Positions 8,491 to 16,335 of a stretch of DNA of 64,000 bases are shown piece after piece. Numbering within the stretch: position 1 is the first letter of the stretch; every line of letters starts with the position of its first letter. This DNA is from DAOVXM01 sp963746255. GTDB lineage: Bacteria; Chloroflexota; Anaerolineae; Anaerolineales; UBA4823. The stretch lies in NCBI GenBank assembly GCA_963746255.1, contig CAVVAJ010000009.1:1641632-1705631 (forward strand), read 5' to 3'. Made by a program: the position numbers and the translations under genes. The notes under the pieces are model-generated. The model had not been told where the DNA came from, ran no database searches, and was given only the letters and a program-made list of their open reading frames with translations.

Positions 8491-10383
8491 TTATCGGGAA
8501 ACGAGTGATGGCTTCTTCAATAGGTATACGGTTGAACCTACGCTCAACACGGAGATGAGCAGCAGACCCCATACAGGGCTCTTTCCCTGTGGTGCCGCAT
8601 TAAATGCCATCAACTGTACAGCGGTTGGGCTGGTGCCTCCGGAAATAGTAACTTTTGTAAGATCTTTAACATCGACACAAGATACAGTGTTAGCGTCGGT
8701 GTCGCGATCTTGTTGACCCGTTGGGCAAGCCTCCCACTCGACACCGCTCCATATCGCCTGGTAGGTTGTGGTTTCATCACCGATATCGCTTTGTTCAAAT
8801 TCACTCTGATCATACTTTAAGGTTACGTCTGCTTGGTACCCAGTACCATTGACCGAGACAATATAGTGGCGTTTTACAGGTACCACGCCATCGATTATTA
8901 ATCCTTCTGGGTCCCATGCTCCAGGGTATGCTTGTACCGCTACCTGAGACACAGAACCAAGCTCTTGAAACCGGATTTGGGCACCAATTTCTGGGGCGAA
9001 TGCGTAATCTACGTCCGGGTTGGTAACATTGATGATTTCCTCATAACCACATTCGCTCTGCAGGACCTGCTGCCCGGTGGAGTAGTTTGCTGTCCAGGCA
9101 TACAAGTACCCGTTATATTGGATCAGTTGGGCAAGGATATTTTTGGAATCTCCTAAGCCACTGCCTCCGACCTGTTCCCAGACGACAAGTGTACCTTTGC
9201 TATCCAGCAATCCTGTGGTTCGCCATAATTCGAGGCCAGTTATATTATTGGTAATCGCAACGTATAACGCGTCATTGTAAGTGGTTGCTGTGTCAACTGA
9301 GACCGAGTAATTGTTCGCATCCCCCATACCGGGTACATTGACCTGCTGCCAGGTCCCCTGATCCCCCCCTAGACTGCGGTAGATCACAATACCTTTCGAG
9401 TTCCTAGATGATATGTACAGGTACCCATCAAGTTCTCCCAAGATGTTCACCCGATAGCTGCCAGATTCACCGCTGAATATTTCCTCCCAACTCGGGGTGC
9501 CAGCGAGGCTCGACGTGCGGTAAAGCTTACCAATATCGTCGTCATAATTACTGTAAAGTGCCCCGACATGGTGCGTTCCGAAATACAACGCACCATCGTA
9601 TACGTAACCAGACCACACTTGAGTATTGCGTGGATTTTCAGCCGATTCTCCAAAACCGCTGAGATTTTTCTGCATCCAGGTTGCGCCATCAGAGGTACAC
9701 CACACTTGGGCGCCAACCGACCAGTTTTGAGTGCCGCCACACAGATACCCATCGAACACCTGCATATCCTTGAAGTTTATATTATTGGTGGATCCGAAAC
9801 CTGGTCCGATTGCCGCAGTCGTGTTTACCCATGTGCCAGGGTCGCCACTTGGGCTGCGGAAGACTCGGGTTCCATAACTGCTTGTGCCGCCATTCGCAAC
9901 ACTCGCAAACATATACCCATTAAACTCAGCCAAACTGTCGATATGGTCAGCTTCAACAACATTCTGGATGCCAAACGGGTAGCCTTGTGGATCCGCGGCT
10001 ACTTCTTCCCAATTACTTTGACTGGTCGCGATTTGGACACCTGGCTTTGTACGCCAGATACGAGCCCCGTAGATGTTATCCCCTTCCATTCCCAGGTAGA
10101 GCTGTCCATTGAACACCAAAACCTCAAACGCTTCTTCACTGGAGTAGCTTGTGTTTGATCCTGTATCCATGCCAAAAGCATCATCGTTCACCTGGGTAAA
10201 TGGCTGGCATTGGAGCGAAACGTTTGCCAGTATAGCTGCCTGTCCATTCTCGACTGTATTAACTCCGAGATAAAACAGCAGTAGTACTGCTAGTAAGCAG
10301 CAGCTGATGAGATTCGTGAGATATTGTTTTGTGAATCGTAATGTGAAATGCTTGGGTCGTCTGGTAATGTTGAAGCTTTTCAT
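8491..10383 (-). CDS. Secreted, membrane-anchored propeller-like surface protein
   Basis: This 630-residue protein has a positively charged N-terminus and one hydrophobic segment (about residues 22-42), giving a signal peptide or anchor. The body (about 50-450) repeats units with Gly/Tyr/Trp patterns such as FNGYLYAWTANYS and LDGYLYISSRNS, typical of beta-propeller or kelch-like folds. A beta-rich domain follows and the C-terminus carries a hydrophobic helix (SPVWGLLLISVLSVGSTVYL) and a short basic tail, as in wall- or membrane-anchored proteins. No catalytic motif is seen. The ATG at 10383 has GGAG nine bases upstream; an ATG at 10392 sits directly on that site and is less likely. Its leader contains a c-di-GMP riboswitch, suggesting a role in adhesion or the matrix. 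Confidence 0.7.
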   Translation of the reverse strand: MKSFNITRRPKHFTLRFTKQYLTNLISCCLLAVLLLFYLGVNTVENGQAAILANVSLQCQPFTQVNDDAFGMDTGSNTSYSSEEAFEVLVFNGQLYLGMEGDNIYGARIWRTKPGVQIATSQSNWEEVAADPQGYPFGIQNVVEADHIDSLAEFNGYMFASVANGGTSSYGTRVFRSPSGDPGTWVNTTAAIGPGFGSTNNINFKDMQVFDGYLCGGTQNWSVGAQVWCTSDGATWMQKNLSGFGESAENPRNTQVWSGYVYDGALYFGTHHVGALYSNYDDDIGKLYRTSSLAGTPSWEEIFSGESGSYRVNILGELDGYLYISSRNSKGIVIYRSLGGDQGTWQQVNVPGMGDANNYSVSVDTATTYNDALYVAITNNITGLELWRTTGLLDSKGTLVVWEQVGGSGLGDSKNILAQLIQYNGYLYAWTANYSTGQQVLQSECGYEEIINVTNPDVDYAFAPEIGAQIRFQELGSVSQVAVQAYPGAWDPEGLIIDGVVPVKRHYIVSVNGTGYQADVTLKYDQSEFEQSDIGDETTTYQAIWSGVEWEACPTGQQDRDTDANTVSCVDVKDLTKVTISGGTSPTAVQLMAFNAAPQGKSPVWGLLLISVLSVGSTVYLLKKPSLVSR

Positions 10384-10392
10384 GCGACTCAT

Positions 10393-10439
10393 CTCCGGTT
10401 ACTTCGGTATGTATGGGCCATGCACGCCATACTCCGGAG
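10393..10439 (-). promoter_or_regulatory. Ribosome-binding-site-sequestering hairpin (riboswitch expression platform)
   Basis: CTCCGG at 10439-10434 can pair with CCGGAG at 10398-10393, which contains the GGAG ribosome-binding site of the downstream gene. GTATGG (10432-10427) can pair with CCATAC (10416-10411) inside the same hairpin. No terminator with a T-run is seen in the leader, so control is inferred to be at translation initiation. Confidence 0.55.
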
Positions 10440-10454
10440 ACAAGAGAGTCACTC

Positions 10455-10548
10455 TACTCTTCGGCAGCTTGGCGATCATAGCCATCTGTGTTGGCCTTAG
10501 ACCCATAGCTTTGCGTCCCCAGCTTTCACTGGGTATGCCTGTTCGGTG
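10455..10548 (-). ncRNA. Cyclic di-GMP-I (GEMM) riboswitch aptamer
   Basis: Read on the minus strand, the leader shows the conserved GEMM-I elements in order: AACAGGCATACC, a CCCAGT-GAAA-GCTGGG tetraloop hairpin, the signature GGACGCAAAGCTATGGGTCT, and the 3' element CTATGATCGCCAAGCTGCCG. These are the ligand-binding junction and tetraloop/receptor parts of the class I c-di-GMP aptamer. It lies about 70 bases upstream of the propeller-protein start. Whether the ligand is c-di-GMP or a related dinucleotide such as cGAMP cannot be decided by eye. Confidence 0.9.
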
Positions 10549-10575
10549 CAGATTATTGTGTATTGGTGTTTTGAT

Positions 10576-10596
10576 GTGTTTGGCGCTACCAAACAC
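10576..10596 (-). repeat. Perfect 8-bp inverted repeat upstream of riboswitch
   Basis: GTGTTTGG and CCAAACAC flank a five-base spacer, giving a compact stem 28 bases upstream of the aptamer. It may be an operator or a 5' leader hairpin. I found no clear promoter beside it. Confidence 0.4.
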
Positions 10597-10742
10597 CGGA
10601 ACACACACGTATTCAACTGTATATTCTATTAACGGATAAAAATCGCTGGATATAACCAGCTAATAAACTTGTTAAGTCCCCAATTGATGTATTCGCCTTG
10701 AGATGCGCCTCATTTAGGTTCGATGGGGATAACCTGCCGGAG

Positions 10743-11681
10743 TTATGCGGGAGATTGCGGTGGGCACCCGACGAAATCGATTTGGTGGGCGATATAGATT
10801 AATTTACCTAGCTCGATTTGTTGATGACGTTTAGTGATCCAGGCTGTGAACACCGTCTGGTCTAGCCCTTGATAGTTATTCAATGCTTGGTGGATTGTGT
10901 TGATGATGAAATGTAGGAAGTATGAATCGTCTTCAGGATATCTCCCATCCATCGGGAAGACGATCCAGTCTGATGACCCTGCCGCAGTGATTTCGGCCCC
11001 TGCCTGTCGCAGGTGGTGGAATAAATGTCGTCCAGTCTGACTATCACCTGATTTTTCCCCGGCTATTGTACGCTCATCCATGGTGCGGTGATAAAGTGCG
11101 ATAATCATCCGGTCGTATTCGGTGTCAATTGGTGGTTCTAGTATTGTCTCCCCATCAAAATTGATCGTGAAATAGAAGTGACCAGACGGTCGCAAGAGCC
11201 TGAGCAGGTCTGGCAAGATGAGCGGGATGTCGATCAAATCTATAAACGCGTTGGCGAGCAGCAGGTCACAGTATGGCTTACCACCATAATGGTTGAGAAA
11301 GTGCTCCAGTTCGGACGTTATAAATTGGACATTGTAAGATCTCTTCTTCTTGTGAAGGTGGATATTGTTCCCCTGGCAATCGAAGCTATATCCAGACGTA
11401 ATCGCCCACCGGGACAAGCGGTCGATTGCTATGGTGGTGTTTTCGTTCTGATTATCCAGCGCCGTATATTCAAACTTTTCCAACAGTCTCCATTCGATGA
11501 TACGCTCAACCATTGTTCCAATACCAGCCCCAAGTTCAAGCACGCGTAGGGGTTTACCCGAAGCAGTCTGGGGGAGGTTTTTTGCTAGTGTTCCCCACAC
11601 ACGTCGGTTGAGGGCGCGGTCATCAATGCTTTTCTTGGCTGACAAGTATCTTTGGAAGCTATACAGATCCGGTTCTCTCAT
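10743..11681 (-). CDS. Class I SAM-dependent methyltransferase
   Basis: This 312-residue protein contains motif I of Rossmann-fold methyltransferases, LRVLELGAGIGTMVERI (about residues 40-56), then an acidic motif II position (FEYTALDNQ) and the post-core strand SGHFYFTINFDGETI. The substrate is unknown. The ATG at 11681 lies inside the last codons of the glycosyltransferase gene (23-base overlap), so the two are translationally coupled. A longer frame from 11774 would overlap that gene by over 110 bases and is less likely. It is the last gene of the six-gene 15.8-10.7 kb set. Confidence 0.75.
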   Translation of the reverse strand: MREPDLYSFQRYLSAKKSIDDRALNRRVWGTLAKNLPQTASGKPLRVLELGAGIGTMVERIIEWRLLEKFEYTALDNQNENTTIAIDRLSRWAITSGYSFDCQGNNIHLHKKKRSYNVQFITSELEHFLNHYGGKPYCDLLLANAFIDLIDIPLILPDLLRLLRPSGHFYFTINFDGETILEPPIDTEYDRMIIALYHRTMDERTIAGEKSGDSQTGRHLFHHLRQAGAEITAAGSSDWIVFPMDGRYPEDDSYFLHFIINTIHQALNNYQGLDQTVFTAWITKRHQQIELGKLIYIAHQIDFVGCPPQSPA

Positions 11682-12765
11682 CTCGGGTTGCCATCCTCTG
11701 TAAAAAAGTATAAATACGGGTACAGGTATCTTCCCAAGTTGGGGCGGCGAGGAAATATCCCCGCGCAGTGACACTCATCTCAGCTAACTGGGCCCGGTTC
11801 TGGTATAGCTGTTGGATTCGCTGGGCTAGTTCTTCGGTTGCTCCTGGTTGCACAAGAAAGCCATTGGAGCCATTAGTTATGGTTTCAGCCGCGGCTCCGC
11901 TATCAGTCGCTATAGAGGGCAGACCGAATCCCATTCCTTCTAAATACACAATTCCGAAGCCTTCGTAGTTGGAAGGTACCACTAATAGATGGTGGGATAT
12001 AAATTGCTCGGCGAGCTGTTTAGTACCTACACTGCCAAGCATGCTGACTTGCCCTCGATTACCCGATCGTTCAATCAATTTTTGGATTTTTGTGACGTAA
12101 GCCTTATCCATATCCAACCCGCCAACAACCGTTAAACGGAAAGACTCTGGCGGTAGCAGTGCGAGTGATCGTAGCAGGAAATGGAGCCCTTTACGGGGGA
12201 TCAGATTGCCGATGAAGATCAATTTCAATGGACCGGGCTGATATGCACGGCGCTCAATTTCTCCATAGGTTATCCGCGAATTGAACCTGTCACCAGCAGG
12301 GTGTGCTACGATGGCTGCTGATGCGGGACCAGCGAACTTTTCCACTGCTCGCCGAGTTGTTTGGCTGTTATAGACAAACCCGTTGATTGTTTTTAGATAA
12401 AATCCTTCGATCCATTTATAAAGCGGTATGAACATTTTTCGATGGCTTTCGCTAGTTCGCAGATGGTGGACAATCGCAATAATAGCGGGTTGGTAGCCAC
12501 GTTTCTGCAGCCTCCTATTCATCCAAAAGAGAGAGGGATGATTGAGTTCATCCTGCAGCAAAATGTCCAAATGTGCACCGGTGATTCGTGATAGGAGCTG
12601 CCCTGATAAATTGTCGGTCAAGTGTCTGGGGTAATCTCGTACGGCTAAGGAGATTATTTCCACATGGTCCCCTTGATTATGCAAGTATTCGACCAGTTTA
12701 CGATCGTATAGATATCCCCCTGAGAGAATTTCTAAGCCTCCGTAGATGATAAAACCAACTCGCAA
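11659..12765 (-). CDS. GT4-family (GT-B) glycosyltransferase
   Basis: This 368-residue protein has the two-domain GT-B layout. The N-terminal domain begins MRVGFIIYGGLEILSGGY with a glycine-rich acceptor loop. The C-terminal nucleotide-sugar domain has LKLIFIGNLIPRKGLHFLL (about residues 185-203) and the E-x7-E region SNYEGFGIVYLEGMGFGLP, where retaining enzymes hold the donor. It transfers a sugar from an activated nucleotide to an unknown acceptor. The location between a PTPS-like gene and a methyltransferase, far from the polysaccharide locus, suggests a small-molecule acceptor; this is inference. Confidence 0.8.
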   Translation of the reverse strand: MRVGFIIYGGLEILSGGYLYDRKLVEYLHNQGDHVEIISLAVRDYPRHLTDNLSGQLLSRITGAHLDILLQDELNHPSLFWMNRRLQKRGYQPAIIAIVHHLRTSESHRKMFIPLYKWIEGFYLKTINGFVYNSQTTRRAVEKFAGPASAAIVAHPAGDRFNSRITYGEIERRAYQPGPLKLIFIGNLIPRKGLHFLLRSLALLPPESFRLTVVGGLDMDKAYVTKIQKLIERSGNRGQVSMLGSVGTKQLAEQFISHHLLVVPSNYEGFGIVYLEGMGFGLPSIATDSGAAAETITNGSNGFLVQPGATEELAQRIQQLYQNRAQLAEMSVTARGYFLAAPTWEDTCTRIYTFLQRMATRDERTGSV

Positions 12766-12848
12766 CTCAACTCTCTCCTACGGATGGGCAGTCGAAGAAA
12801 ATCGTTCTTCTTTCATTATGCTGTTAATGATATTTATTTCTCTGCTGT

Positions 12849-13226
12849 TCAGTGTTCCATCCGGAAAGAAGCCCAGGCGATCTCATTTTCCCACAGTTTA
12901 ACGGTGATGAATTGGATATTCGGAGCTTGGATCTTGTTCGCTAATTCCTGGCATAATATTTTCGCAAAGTATTCTAAGCTTGGATTTACCCCGCTGAATT
13001 CTTGATGCTCGTTTAGAGCCTGATCGCGATACCTCCGTATTACCTCATCAAGCTCAAGCTCAATATCAACGATATCAACCAGGAATTCATTTTGGTTCAG
13101 CTCTTCCCCCTCCAATTGAAGTTCGATGACATAATGGTGGGAGTGGGGATAGTTTTCCTTCCCCCAATCACCACCTACTAAATAATGTTGGGCGATAAAA
13201 TCACGTTTAACTGCTACAGTGTACAT
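12849..13226 (-). CDS. 6-pyruvoyl-tetrahydropterin synthase/QueD-family protein with Cys-to-Glu change
   Basis: The family acts on 7,8-dihydroneopterin triphosphate using a zinc ion. The 125-residue length and fold order fit. Zinc-ligand candidates are His14 (DFIAQHYL), His28 and His30 (HSHHY). The residue that is the catalytic Cys in QueD and classical PTPS aligns with Glu24 (GKENYPHSHHY), as described for the PTPS-III subgroup that makes 6-hydroxymethyl-dihydropterin. The C-terminal half has the family's SLEYFAKILCQEL and a late Glu in KLWENEIAWAS. It is not next to queC, queE or folate genes; it sits amid a reductase, a dehydrogenase, a glycosyltransferase and methyltransferases. Confidence 0.8.
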   Translation of the reverse strand: MYTVAVKRDFIAQHYLVGGDWGKENYPHSHHYVIELQLEGEELNQNEFLVDIVDIELELDEVIRRYRDQALNEHQEFSGVNPSLEYFAKILCQELANKIQAPNIQFITVKLWENEIAWASFRMEH

Positions 13227-13323
13227 AATTAACCAACCGTTTACAAGAATTTTGAGCCCATTGTGCTTATCTACCCAGCCTCTAATACCTTCTCAAAGGG
13301 AATGATCTGCTATCTACAACCTG

Positions 13324-14334
13324 TCAATTGTTGGGGTAGGTTAACACTACTTGGATCGCAGTTGCGGGGTGCTGATCAAGTGTTTGGTAAGCTTCTGCAG
13401 CTTGTTGAAATGGGATGCGGTGGGTGATGAGCTGTGAGGCTTGGCTGTCTCCAAGCATTTCCCAAGCCAACGCATAGCGTCGCTGCTTATCCCAGCGACC
13501 GCGAAGTTCCGGCGTGATAGTGCTTACTTGGCTGCTGATCAATCTGATATGGCTGCGGTGGAAACGCCCGCCCAACTCGAGTTCAACGTGTTTTGTTCCA
13601 TACCAAGAACCGATCACAACTCTGCCGCTGTAGCCCGTTATCTTTATCGCTTGATTCAATGCTTCTGGAGAACCAGATAACTCAAATGACAGATCTGCTC
13701 CATCTGGAAGCAGCTCTTGTATTTTGACTAGATCATCCGGGTGAACGCTGGCATGCGCTCCAATAGCTGCTGATGCTTCCCTGCGCAATTGATGACGATC
13801 GATCGTAAGAAGCATATTGAGTGGGAGTCGCGCAAGCAGTTCACAGGTCAACAGCCCAATTACACCTTGCCCGAAAATGACCACTCTTTCGCCAATCATG
13901 GGTACACCATCCATGACCAATGAGAGCGCTGTTTCCATGCTGGGGAAAAGGACGCCTAATTCGGTTGGTACACCCTTAGGCATACGGATTAACTCATCAG
14001 GAGTACAAGTAAAATATGTGGCGTGGGGATGAAACGCGAAGACGATTTGGTCATTCCACTGTGGGTCCACCTGCCGGCCACAATCGACCACTTTCCCAAT
14101 CAGACAGTAGCCATATTTTAGCGGGTAGCTGAAAACGACATTCAACAGCCGTATATGGTGGTCCAGCGGGATGTCTTTTGGGAACTCACCTCGAAAAAGC
14201 ATCAGCTCTGTACCGGCGCTGATTGCAGATAAGCGTGTTTCAACCAATACCTGGTCTTCCGCAAGGGCATCGATGCGCTCGGTCTCGATTGAGACCTGGT
14301 ATGGTCCCGTGAAATAAAGGCAATCAGCATTCAT
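13324..14334 (-). CDS. Medium-chain dehydrogenase/reductase (BchC-like, lacks zinc cysteines)
   Basis: This 336-residue protein has the MDR two-domain layout: a GroES-like N-terminal domain and a Rossmann domain with the nucleotide loop VVIFGQGVIGLL (about residues 152-163). The usual catalytic Cys of alcohol dehydrogenases is replaced in SAISAGTELMLFRG (Ser39-Ala-Gly-Thr-Glu43), and no structural four-Cys zinc lobe is visible. This pattern resembles BchC-type dehydrogenases. It probably oxidises or reduces an alcohol on a larger molecule. The ATG at 14334 overlaps the reductase stop as ATGA, with GGGGGAA upstream, so the genes are coupled. Confidence 0.8.
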   Translation of the reverse strand: MNADCLYFTGPYQVSIETERIDALAEDQVLVETRLSAISAGTELMLFRGEFPKDIPLDHHIRLLNVVFSYPLKYGYCLIGKVVDCGRQVDPQWNDQIVFAFHPHATYFTCTPDELIRMPKGVPTELGVLFPSMETALSLVMDGVPMIGERVVIFGQGVIGLLTCELLARLPLNMLLTIDRHQLRREASAAIGAHASVHPDDLVKIQELLPDGADLSFELSGSPEALNQAIKITGYSGRVVIGSWYGTKHVELELGGRFHRSHIRLISSQVSTITPELRGRWDKQRRYALAWEMLGDSQASQLITHRIPFQQAAEAYQTLDQHPATAIQVVLTYPNN

Positions 14335-15026
14335 GTGAGTTTCCCCCAAATAACTAGATCGCGATCGAGTTTGGAATACGCAGGTGACTCGATTTCAAGT
14401 GAAGCTGTCATACCACTTCTTATCACATTTAGACCCCCAACAAACCGGGGCGCAATTGTGATGATGACCAGGTTTGCCAGCCTCTGTTCCAAGAACGATG
14501 TGATTACGGAAGCGCCTCCCTCCACCATTACTCGTTGGATTCCAGCCTGCCGTAAGGTGCTCAAAAGGTCTGGCAGCGGCACTTTTCCCTGATCGTTTGG
14601 TTTGAACTTCAGAATACGGCAGCCCGCTTCTCGCAGAGCATGCACACGAGTGCCAGTTATTAGGTTGGTTGTTGCGATCCACGGCATCTTCTGAGATTTT
14701 AGCAGCTTAGATTCCATAGGAAAACGGAGTGTACTGTCTATGATCACCGGTTGGGGGTTGTCACCACGCACCAAACGCACGGTTAATTCGGGGTTGTCAG
14801 CTAAGATGGTGCCAATCCCCACCAAGATGGCATCATGAACCGCACGCAGTTCATGTGTCATGCGCATCGATGCGGCGCCGCTGAGATCAAGCGGTGTGCG
14901 CTGCCGGGTAGCAATGCTTCCGTCAATAGACTGTGCGTAGCTCAATGTCACAAACGGGTATTGGGTAGCCTTCCTGCTTCCTTCGAATTCACCCACAATT
15001 TTGCTTACATCAAAACTTGCGCTCAT
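14331..15026 (-). CDS. RibD C-terminal (DHFR-like) reductase
   Basis: This 231-residue protein is a stand-alone reductase domain of the RibD/DHFR superfamily. Visible motifs are PFVTLSYAQSIDGSIATRQ at about residues 24-42, DAILVGIGTILADNPELTVR, and the NADPH-loop VMVEGGASVITSFL. In RibD this domain reduces the ribosyl side chain of a pyrimidine intermediate; homologues without the deaminase reduce other pyrimidines or pterins. No RibD deaminase domain or other rib gene is nearby, so a role in riboflavin synthesis is not supported. It lies directly upstream of the dehydrogenase with ATGA overlap. Confidence 0.8.
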   Translation of the reverse strand: MSASFDVSKIVGEFEGSRKATQYPFVTLSYAQSIDGSIATRQRTPLDLSGAASMRMTHELRAVHDAILVGIGTILADNPELTVRLVRGDNPQPVIIDSTLRFPMESKLLKSQKMPWIATTNLITGTRVHALREAGCRILKFKPNDQGKVPLPDLLSTLRQAGIQRVMVEGGASVITSFLEQRLANLVIITIAPRFVGGLNVIRSGMTASLEIESPAYSKLDRDLVIWGKLT

Positions 15027-15068
15027 TCCGCCACCAGGTCTTTATATACCGATTTAGCTTGCTTGGTT

Positions 15069-15848
15069 TCACTTTTGTCCAATAATCATTTCCAACGTGA
15101 GTTCGACCGGAAATACCAGAACACACCCTTGGTCCTCAGCCTTCTGGAGAGCAGATAGAATCTTTGCTATCCCTGCGTTGTAGTCAGCATCCGATACTAG
15201 GATCAACTGGGAGATGGCGTTCTTCTTGAGATAAGGGTCCTCAAGTACTTCCCGCTCGATTTTATCAGCAACTATTCTGCCAACTGGAACCAGACGGATA
15301 TTCTGGAAACCCGCCGCTTCCATCCATTCGATTAATTGCTTCCAGGGTGTATATCTCTTCAAATCATTCTGGCGCACATGGTCAAAGTATTCGTAGACAT
15401 ACCATTGGTCATTATTGCGGTGAAGGTCACGTCCGATGATGCCTAATCCGCCTCCAGGTTGCAGAACACGGTAAGCCTCAGATATAAACTTCCTCGGATC
15501 ATTGAAATGGTGTACAGCGTTTACACAAAAAAGCAGGTCGAAATGATTGTTGGTCAATGGCAGTTTTTCGGCGGGAGTTTGCACTAGGTGAAAAGGCCGC
15601 ACATGCAGTCGTGCTTGAGCTAGCATGCCATATGATAAATCTGCTCCACACAGCGTCAAGCCGGGGTTTCTCAGCACGGATAACCAGTGACCCGTTCCAC
15701 AGCCAATCTCTAGCACGTTTTTAGCATGATACCTTTCAACTAGCGATAATAAGGCTTCTCGAGTTGGGTCAGGAGTATGATCTGCAAAACGCTGGTTGTA
15801 AGTTTCAGCGACTAAATCATAATCAACTTGCGGAAAACAGTTTTCCAT
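15069..15848 (-). CDS. UbiE-like class I SAM-dependent methyltransferase
   Basis: This 259-residue protein has the type-11 methyltransferase layout: motif I NVLEIGCGTGHWLSVL (about residues 46-61), motif II GADLSYGMLAQAR, motif III FDLLFCVNAVHHF and the post-motif helix AYRVLQPGGGLGIIGRD. It methylates a small molecule of unknown identity. The ATG at 15848 is used; a TTG four codons upstream is possible. It is the first gene of the six-gene set and ends 42 bases before the RibD-type reductase. Confidence 0.8.
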   Translation of the reverse strand: MENCFPQVDYDLVAETYNQRFADHTPDPTREALLSLVERYHAKNVLEIGCGTGHWLSVLRNPGLTLCGADLSYGMLAQARLHVRPFHLVQTPAEKLPLTNNHFDLLFCVNAVHHFNDPRKFISEAYRVLQPGGGLGIIGRDLHRNNDQWYVYEYFDHVRQNDLKRYTPWKQLIEWMEAAGFQNIRLVPVGRIVADKIEREVLEDPYLKKNAISQLILVSDADYNAGIAKILSALQKAEDQGCVLVFPVELTLEMIIGQK

Positions 15849-15943
15849 GCCAATTCCCAATCTTCAAAGTTTCCTGTAAATAAATGGTACCATGCTGCTA
15901 AGTATAGCCTTATTTTTTATAACCCACATCATAACGGATATTT

Positions 15944-16271
15944 CTATGACGTTGATTGGCGTTGTTCCATCCAGAGCAAGATCAACAGGATAAGCTCGAT
16001 TATTTTATCAAGGTAGGCAATTGACGTTCGTTCACCGATGAACACCCACCCCAAGATGGTCACAGCCGTGTAGGCTATGAAGATATTGCGAATTATAGTT
16101 TAACCGGGGTAGATACAGCAGTACAACCAACACTATATACCCAAATCCGTTGAGATAAAACATAATCAGATTGTCTGGGATCGCTAGCATAATAAGGATT
16201 ATGGCAGCTCCTATTGTTAACCCAATAATCGCAAATTGCATGATACCGAATTTCATCCTGTTATTACTCAT
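15944..16271 (-). pseudogene. Small polytopic membrane protein, +1 frameshift
   Basis: From an ATG at 16271 the frame encodes two hydrophobic helices (MQFAIIGLTIGAAIILIMLA and FGYIVLVVLLYLPRL) and then a non-hydrophobic tail. One frame over, starting at about 16093, the sequence continues as IRNIFIAYTAVTILGWVFIG, then IAYLDKIIELILLILLW, which are two more helices ending at 15944. Removing one A at about 16094 joins them into a protein of about 108 residues with four helices, a plausible continuous small membrane protein. Its function is unknown. It lies between the methyltransferase and the LPG-synthase-like gene. Confidence 0.6.
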
Positions 16272-16335
16272 TTCGCCAATTCATTCCTTGAATTTTGGAT
16301 TTTTTATCTGCTGGACCGGTAGATGAGGCCATTTC

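Noticed and set aside
10307..10639. A 110-codon plus-strand frame over the first riboswitch.
   Set aside because: It is antisense to the aptamer and to the signal peptide codons of the propeller gene and has no ribosome-binding site.
14331..15026. Assignment of the RibD-type reductase to riboflavin synthesis.
   Set aside because: There is no deaminase domain and no ribA, ribB, ribE or ribH nearby, and the neighbours point to another pathway.
16032..16271. The 79-codon frame at 16032-16271 as an intact gene.
   Set aside because: Its C-terminal tail is non-hydrophobic, while the adjacent frame continues the helices; it is treated as part of the frameshifted gene 15944-16271.
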